NCBI GenBank assembly: GCA_938042245.1
Contig: CALIRO010000011.1
Location: 1 to 64,000 of the forward strand
Source: an uncultured Thermoguttaceae bacterium
Lineage (GTDB): Bacteria > Planctomycetota > Planctomycetia > Pirellulales > Thermoguttaceae
Length of the DNA stretch: 64,000 bases
Reading direction: 5' to 3'
Numbering within the stretch: the stretch's first letter is position 1; each line of letters starts with the position of its first letter. Below are positions 58,510 to 64,000 of this stretch, piece by piece. The notes beneath the pieces are model-generated. The model was not told the origin of the DNA. It worked only from the letters and a program-made list of their open reading frames with translations, and did no database searches. The translations under genes and the position numbers were made by a program.

Positions 58510-58655
58510 ACAAATAATCCCTTTTCTCTGCCTCCCCCATCCTCCCAGTTTCTCAGGGTCGTTAAAAACAATGGACTCCCCTCGGAGGGATCCGGCACTC
58601 TTGCCCCCCATATTTCCAAAAGCTGGCCACCAGGGCGTTCCAGAAGCTGGCCACG

Positions 58656-59438
58656 TTATGAAGAAGCTGCGGTGTCGGCCTGAGAGGAGGCCTCTTCGGG
58701 GGCCGTCTGACCGGTAGGGACAAACCGGTACCCAGCATCGCGAATGGTCAGGAAATACCGGGGCTGGCCGGGATCTGGCTCAAAGATCTTCCGCAGACGA
58801 CGAATAAATTGGTCCGGCGCCCGGGTGGCCAAATAGCCCGGCAGCTCCCAGACCTGTTCCAGCAGTTCTTTTCGGGAGATCACCCGTCCGGCATTCTCGA
58901 TAAAATACCGAAGCAGCTTCATTTCCAGATGCGTCAGCCGAACCGATTGACCCCGCACACACACTTCAAACGTATCGAAATTCACCACGGCCTCGCCGAA
59001 CTGATACACCGAACTGGGCGGTTCCGGCACCGCAGATTCCGAACGCTTTTCCGTCCGAAGAGCATATAAATTCAGCAACGTGCGCACTCGGGTCAAAAAT
59101 TCGTCCAGATCGAACGGTTTGGTCAGGTATTGGTCTGCGCCGACATCAAACCCCCGGATGCGATCTTCGGGCAATGTGCGTGCCGAAAGGATCAATACCG
59201 GGATGTCGTTCTGCCGGGCGCGCAGCGCTTCGCAAACCGCATAACCGCTCATGCCTGGCAGCATAATATCCAGAATCACCAAATCAAACTTCTGGGAAGG
59301 GTCCTGAAGCAGTCGTAGGGCAGATGCACCGTCGCCCACACAGGTTACCTCATACCCCTCGGCATTCAAGTTGTACTTGATGCCGGTGGCCAAATGAACT
59401 TCATCTTCCACCACTAAGATATGTTTTTTCCTGCTCAT
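58656..59438 (-). CDS. OmpR/PhoB-type response regulator
   Basis: A DNA-binding regulator paired with the kinase encoded upstream. I start at ATG 59438 (MSRKKHILVVEDE), the canonical receiver start. Receiver features are the acidic pair in VVEDE, phospho-acceptor Asp57 (LVILDIMLPGMSG) and Lys107 (YLTKPFD). The winged-helix output domain has LTHLEMKLLRYFIENAGRVI, RKELLEQVWELPGYLATRAP and FIRRLRKIFEPD, ending in IRDAGYRFVP. A Ser/Ala tail follows. It lies 160 bases downstream of the kinase gene on the same strand. Regulated genes are unknown. Confidence 0.94.
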   Translation of the reverse strand: MSRKKHILVVEDEVHLATGIKYNLNAEGYEVTCVGDGASALRLLQDPSQKFDLVILDIMLPGMSGYAVCEALRARQNDIPVLILSARTLPEDRIRGFDVGADQYLTKPFDLDEFLTRVRTLLNLYALRTEKRSESAVPEPPSSVYQFGEAVVNFDTFEVCVRGQSVRLTHLEMKLLRYFIENAGRVISRKELLEQVWELPGYLATRAPDQFIRRLRKIFEPDPGQPRYFLTIRDAGYRFVPTGQTAPEEASSQADTAASS

Positions 59439-59599
59439 GGCGATTTGGAAGCTGCCGCCAAGAAAATCCCACAAAGCTATTTTGTTGCGGTTTTAACCAG
59501 ATGGGGTTTTATGCCTACTTACTATCTTAACCCATCGGCTTGAGGAAGTTCCGCTCATTCTTCCCCTATGGGCGACCCTAATGGACAAGGTATTGGCTA

Positions 59600-60580
59600 T
59601 TATGTTTGGGTTTCCACGGGGTGGGAGATTGCTTGGATGGCTGAGACGGTTGATGGAGCGGCGGCTGTCGGCAAGGCTGGCAGAAAAACCTCAAAGACCG
59701 TCCCCGGCGGCGGCCGACGATCTCGCACCCGTATCTTTCCCTTCAGACGCCGCACCACCGTCTTGGCAATATAAAGTCCCAGGCCCGTACCCGGTTTTTC
59801 CCGTTCCAATTCCGAACCCAATCGGACAAATCGGCCAAAAATCTTCCGCCGATCTTTCAGCGGAATACCTGGTCCATTGTCGGCCACTCGGACAACCGCC
59901 CATCGCTCCGAATGGCGATGGAGGGAAACCTGGATATTGGGCGGCTGGCCAGCATACTTGAACGCATTGTCTAGCAGATTGCGAAAGATCATCTGCAGAT
60001 CGGTCTTTCGGGCTCGCAGCCGGCAGGGTTCCATCTGGCAATCGACTATCTGCGGGCTGCACCGATAGCGCTCGGCCGCCTCCTGGATACATTCCTCCAA
60101 TACTTCCTCCAAGGCCAACTCCTCGGGCTGGCCGTCGATCCGTTCCGCCTCCAACCGGCCCGCATCCAACACCTGGTTAACCAGATGATCCAACCGCTCG
60201 ATATCTTCCAACATAAATTGTAAAAAATGCTGCTGTTCTTCCGGGCTGACCTGCCGACGACACAATGTCTGCAAATACAGTTTCATCGAGGCAATCGGCG
60301 ATTTTAGCTCATGGGTAACGCTGTCGATGAAGTTGGATTGGCGTTGGCTCAGGTTGATGGCCTTGATCGAGAGAATCGCATAAATGATCACCCCTGCCAG
60401 CAAAAGGCCCAAAAACGCCGTGCCCACCCCAAACAGCGTCCAATTCAGCCCGGAAAACTCCGTATTGGCCAAGGCGCCAAAGACCGATAGCAACACCCAG
60501 CCAACGGCCAATACCAAAAGCAGGCTCGTCATCACTACGGCCAACAAGATCGGCCAATTCACGGGCCGTCGCACTGCCAT
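59600..60580 (-). CDS. Membrane sensor histidine kinase
   Basis: Senses an unknown signal and phosphorylates the downstream regulator. The 326-residue protein has two membrane helices (about 10-35 and 47-72), with a very short outer loop of about 12 residues. This suggests sensing within the membrane or through a partner. The dimerisation box holds His90 (IDSVTHELKSPIASMK). The ATPase domain has the N box (IFRNLLDNAFKYAG), G1 (VADNGPGIP), F-like GRFVRLG and G2 (GTGLGLYIAK). The C-terminus is Ala/Pro-rich. There is no HAMP or PAS domain. It is the first gene of a kinase-regulator operon. Confidence 0.93.
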   Translation of the reverse strand: MAVRRPVNWPILLAVVMTSLLLVLAVGWVLLSVFGALANTEFSGLNWTLFGVGTAFLGLLLAGVIIYAILSIKAINLSQRQSNFIDSVTHELKSPIASMKLYLQTLCRRQVSPEEQQHFLQFMLEDIERLDHLVNQVLDAGRLEAERIDGQPEELALEEVLEECIQEAAERYRCSPQIVDCQMEPCRLRARKTDLQMIFRNLLDNAFKYAGQPPNIQVSLHRHSERWAVVRVADNGPGIPLKDRRKIFGRFVRLGSELEREKPGTGLGLYIAKTVVRRLKGKIRVRDRRPPPGTVFEVFLPALPTAAAPSTVSAIQAISHPVETQT

Positions 60581-61228
60581 CGGATCAATCCTCCTGCTGA
60601 CTATAGAGCCTCTCCCGAAACGACCTTCCTGGGACTGTTTGGCTAGGAAAGGGGTTCAGGGAACGTTTTGGTTCTTGGTTGTTGTTAGCGCCTCGATAGC
60701 ATTTCTGCCCGGTCGGATAGCCCACAGTCGGGTTCTGCCGGAGTGCTTTCCCTATGGTCCCACCCGAACGGCTGGCTCACTTCGCTGTAGGTTTGTGAGG
60801 GGGCGGGGTCGCCTTTGGGAACAGGTAGCCTCTGGAAATTTCTGCCGTCCTGTCTGTCCAGTAACAACCTTCCAAAAAGTTTCTTTTCCGAAACCCGCAG
60901 CCTGCCGCCGGGGATCATGGAGCCCGGCCAGAGAGCACGGCCTCCGGAAAGCTTTCCTCCTTTTGTGAACATATCAGACGCCAGCCACAGCGTCAATGCC
61001 ACTGCCATGGAAGCCATTTCCGTTCAAAGTATGAGTATTCGGTTGACTGGCCTGCCCGGACGAAATTATAATTAAGAGCGTTTTTCAACTGGCGGTTTTT
61101 CTTTGGCGATGAGGTCCCCGACCGTGCCGTTCGGCCCCCGGTATCCGGTTCCGGGGCGTTTGGGCACGTGGGGAAGTGAAGCCCTCTGGAAAGCACCCTC
61201 TGGCAGGAATTTGGAAAGGAGATACCTT
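60581..61228. other. Divergent spacer between the kinase and GH116 genes
   Basis: This region should hold promoters for the two-component operon and the GH116 gene. No domain-bearing frame, repeat family or RNA gene is recognised. AAAGGAG at about 61215-61221 is the ribosome site of the GH116 gene. Confidence 0.4.
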
Positions 61229-64000
61229 ATGAGAGTCCGGTCTTTGTTCCTTGATTGTAGCTCCCAAATGGTGCGAGCAGATGGAGTTTGGCGATGGGTG
61301 GCCGGTTGCAGTCTGTTGGCCTGGGCGTGGTGGACGCTGCTGCTGGGCGCCGAAGCGGCTTTCGCAGAACAGGAGATCGACCATTTTGTGCCGGTGGAAA
61401 AGAATTTGCCGGCCGATTGGCTGGCGGGGCTAACCGCCAAGGGTGAGCCGACCTGGTACCAAGGCAAAGAGCTAAATACCATTGCCATGCCCATTGGCGG
61501 CTTGTGTGCCGGACAACTGTATCTGGCCGGCGACGGGCGGCTGGCCGGCTGGTGGATTTTTAATGATGTTCCGTTTACCGGCTATGGGGCGACCAGCTAT
61601 CAAGAGGGCCGACAGCCGCCGTATCGGCTTCAGCAAGGGTTTGCCCTTTGGATTCGCAGCGGCCAGCAGACCTTGGTCCGGCCGTTGAGCCGGGAGGGAT
61701 TTGCCCAGGTGCGATTCAGCGGCCAGTATCCGATCGGCTTGGTGGAATACCAGGACAAGGAAGTTCCGGTAACGGTTCGGCTGGAGGCGTTTTCGCCGTT
61801 TATTCCGCTCAACGCGGCGGATTCTGCCCTGCCCGCCACGGTGTTGGAATTCATGGTGAAAAACGATTCGGCCGGACCGGTTACGCTGACCCTGGCCGGG
61901 TGGTTGGAGAATAAAGTCTGCGGCTTTGCCAGCCAATGGCGCCTGCTGCGGCGGGGTTACCAGAAAAAGACCGGCGCCGGTTGGGGCATGGTTTTAGGCC
62001 GGGCTGAGGAGGTGGAAGAGGAACAACCGGCTCGGCCGCCGGTGGTGCTGGCCGACTTTGAAGCCGACACCTACGGTCATTGGAAGGTGGAGGGGGAGGC
62101 CTTTGGCACCGGCCCGGCCCGGGGGACCCTCCCCCGTCAGCAGGAGGTCCGGGGGTTTCTGGGCAAAGGGTTGGTCAACACGTATCTTGGCGGCGACAAG
62201 CCGCACGGTAAACTCACCTCCCCGCCTTTTAAGATTGACCGAAAGTTTATCTCTTTCCTTATCGGCGGCGGCAATCATCCCGGCAAAACCTGTATCAATC
62301 TTCTGGTCGATGGCCGGGTGGTTCGCACGGCTACCGGAAAGAATCAAGAGCGCCTCCAGTGGCATAGCTGGGATGTCCGGGAGCTTGCCGGCAAAGAAGC
62401 CCACATCGAAATTGTGGACGCCGAATCGGGCCCCTGGGGACATATTAACATTGATCAAATAGAACTCCGGGATACGCCTCGGGGGGCGCCGAGTGGCCCC
62501 CTGGCTGAACAACCGGATTTCGGCACGATGAGTTTGGCCCTGTTGGATGCCGATCCGCAGGCAGTGCTAACCAGTCTGCTCGTGCCGGTCGGCCCTTTGC
62601 CGGAAAAGCTCTTTACCGAAGAGGGCGATTTGGCTCAGGCCGAACTGGCGGCTCGGCCTCTGGATGCGCCGGTAGTTGGGGCGGTGGGCAAACGGCTTCG
62701 CTTGGCCCCTGGGGAGTCAGCCAAACTGAGTTTTGTCGTGGCTTGGCATTTTCCTAACCGGATCACCCAGGGCCAGCGACGGGGCAATTTCTATGCCACC
62801 CGCTTTGCCGACGCCCAGGCGGTCGTGGCCTACCTGGCCGAGCATTTTGCCCGCCTTACCGACCAGACCCGTCTGTGGCACAAGACCTGGTACGAAGCCA
62901 GCCTGCCGTGGTGGCTTTTGGATCGGCTGTTTTCTACCGTGTCGATCCTGGCCACCGAAACCTGCCAGTGGTGGGAAAACGGCCGATTCTGGGCCTGGGA
63001 AGGAGTTGGCTGTTGCCATGGGACCTGTGGGCATGTGTGGAACTACGCCCATGCACCGGCCCGATTGTTCCCCGAGTTGGAGCGCTCGGTGCGTCAGATG
63101 CAGGACTTCAACCCTGAGGCCGGCTTTATTGCAGAAACCGGGGCCATTCGGTTCCGGGGCGAGGGTTGGGGCCTGTGGGCGGGCGATTCCCAGCCCGGCT
63201 ATGTGCTGAAAGCGTACCGGGAACATCTCTGCAGCCCCGACGACGCCTTCCTGAAGAAACATTGGCCCCAGATCAAAAAGGCCTTAGAGTTCCTGTTTGA
63301 GGAGGATCGGCAAGACGGCCAATTGGACGGCCTCTTGGACGGCAAGCAGCATAACACGTACGACATCGACTTCTACGGGGCCAATACGATGGTCGGCTCG
63401 TTGTATTTGGCGGCCTGCCGGGCGGCTGAGGAAATGGCCAAGGAACTGGGCGACCAGCAGTTTGCCGACCAGTGCCGACGTATCTTTGAACTTGGCCAGC
63501 AGAACACGCTCCGCCGCCTCTACAACGGGGAGTACTTCATCCAGGATGTCGATCTGCAGAAGCATCCGAAGCATCAGTACGGGCCGGGCTGTTTGGCCGA
63601 CCAACTTTTCGGCCAAAGCTGGGCGCATCAGGTGGGCTTGGGCTATGTGTATCCGAAGCAGAAGGTGCTGTCGGCCCTGCAGGCGATCTGGAAATACTGT
63701 TGGGCGCCAGATGTTGGCCCGCAGAACAAGGCCCATCCGCCGCAGCGATGGTTTGCCATGCCCGGCGAAGCAGGCTTGTTTACCTGCACCTGGCCCAACA
63801 GTAAACACCTCGGCCCAGAAAGCGTCCTTTATCGGGATGAAGTCTGGACCGGCATTGAATACCAAGTGGCAAGTCACATGGTCTGGGAGGGCATGCTTAC
63901 GGAAGCCCTGGCCATCTGCCGGGCCATCCACGATCGGTACCACCCGGCCAAACGAAACCCCTGGAACGAGGTGGAATGCGGGGACCATTACTCTCGGGCC
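61229..64000 (+). CDS. Exported GH116-type glycosidase (GBA2-like) with inserted domain, cut by the window edge
   Basis: Related to bile-acid beta-glucosidase/glucosylceramidase; it probably releases sugar from a beta-glycoside outside the cytoplasm. ATG 61229 follows AAAGGAG. The frame is open for 924 codons to the window end, so the C-terminus is missing. A signal or anchor (CSLLAWAWWTLLLGAEAAFA) precedes the N-terminal beta domain (ELNTIAMPIGGLCAGQLYLA, GWWIFNDVPFTGYG). Residues about 272-416 are an inserted beta-sandwich-like domain (VVLADFEADTYGHWKVEG, GKGLVNTYLGGD, FLIGGGNHPGKTCINLLVDG, WGHINIDQIELRD). The alpha-toroid catalytic domain follows: FWAWEGVGCCHGTCGHVWNY, LFPELERSVRQMQDF and TYDIDFYGANTMVGSLYLAA. 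The enzyme family is clear; the substrate is not. Confidence 0.87.
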   Translation, partial: MRVRSLFLDCSSQMVRADGVWRWVAGCSLLAWAWWTLLLGAEAAFAEQEIDHFVPVEKNLPADWLAGLTAKGEPTWYQGKELNTIAMPIGGLCAGQLYLAGDGRLAGWWIFNDVPFTGYGATSYQEGRQPPYRLQQGFALWIRSGQQTLVRPLSREGFAQVRFSGQYPIGLVEYQDKEVPVTVRLEAFSPFIPLNAADSALPATVLEFMVKNDSAGPVTLTLAGWLENKVCGFASQWRLLRRGYQKKTGAGWGMVLGRAEEVEEEQPARPPVVLADFEADTYGHWKVEGEAFGTGPARGTLPRQQEVRGFLGKGLVNTYLGGDKPHGKLTSPPFKIDRKFISFLIGGGNHPGKTCINLLVDGRVVRTATGKNQERLQWHSWDVRELAGKEAHIEIVDAESGPWGHINIDQIELRDTPRGAPSGPLAEQPDFGTMSLALLDADPQAVLTSLLVPVGPLPEKLFTEEGDLAQAELAARPLDAPVVGAVGKRLRLAPGESAKLSFVVAWHFPNRITQGQRRGNFYATRFADAQAVVAYLAEHFARLTDQTRLWHKTWYEASLPWWLLDRLFSTVSILATETCQWWENGRFWAWEGVGCCHGTCGHVWNYAHAPARLFPELERSVRQMQDFNPEAGFIAETGAIRFRGEGWGLWAGDSQPGYVLKAYREHLCSPDDAFLKKHWPQIKKALEFLFEEDRQDGQLDGLLDGKQHNTYDIDFYGANTMVGSLYLAACRAAEEMAKELGDQQFADQCRRIFELGQQNTLRRLYNGEYFIQDVDLQKHPKHQYGPGCLADQLFGQSWAHQVGLGYVYPKQKVLSALQAIWKYCWAPDVGPQNKAHPPQRWFAMPGEAGLFTCTWPNSKHLGPESVLYRDEVWTGIEYQVASHMVWEGMLTEALAICRAIHDRYHPAKRNPWNEVECGDHYSRA

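Overview
The window is bacterial DNA of moderate-to-high GC. It most resembles a planctomycete, possibly a thermophilic Pirellulales-type lineage. Reasons: exported caspase-like and TPR-CHAT proteins side by side, a secreted DUF1080 protein, a bacterial GH116 enzyme, an ECF sigma factor coupled to a membrane anti-sigma with a DGELS motif, a planctomycete-like integrase tail facing a tRNA, many Tat or Sec substrates, and wide gene-poor spacers. The genus is inference only.

Layout. 1-7 kb: lexA, a large exported HtrA-like protease, a Tat-exported C_GCAxxG_C_C protein and a frameshifted TsaA/TrmO-like protein. 7-20 kb is an accessory region: tRNA-Leu with an integrase remnant, a minisatellite, a broken TPR-CHAT gene, a broken caspase gene, three exported SH3-like proteins in a row and a frameshifted coiled-coil/proline-rich protein. 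20-31 kb: tRNA-Met, a DUF167 gene, dnaK-clpB (one chaperone operon), pheA and a repeat-filled spacer. 31-48 kb: dsbD, hemC, a DUF502 protein, two metallophosphoesterases (one frameshifted), a beta-helix protein, an oligogalacturonate-lyase-like propeller, a radical SAM enzyme, a solitary DNA methyltransferase and an exported protein. 48-64 kb: HU, a MORN lipoprotein, bioF, an ECF sigma/anti-sigma/PDZ cluster, pncA, DUF1080, gcvT, a two-component system, and the start of a GH116 glycosidase that runs off the right edge.

The most notable non-coding content is two families of short non-autonomous transposon-like elements. Family A has six near-complete copies of 111-195 bp, an 18-bp terminal inverted repeat and direct flanking repeats of about 7 bp. 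Family B has four copies of 187-189 bp, a 16-bp terminal inverted repeat, and 4-bp flanking duplications at three of four sites. Neither has an obvious transposase here. The two tRNA genes also share a 3' flank that looks like the coding tail of a lost integrase.

Several accessory genes carry single-base shifts, mostly in homopolymers, while long housekeeping genes nearby are open. An in-frame stop and a lost catalytic cysteine in the caspase/CHAT pair argue for real decay there. The other shifts could be assembly error and need read support.
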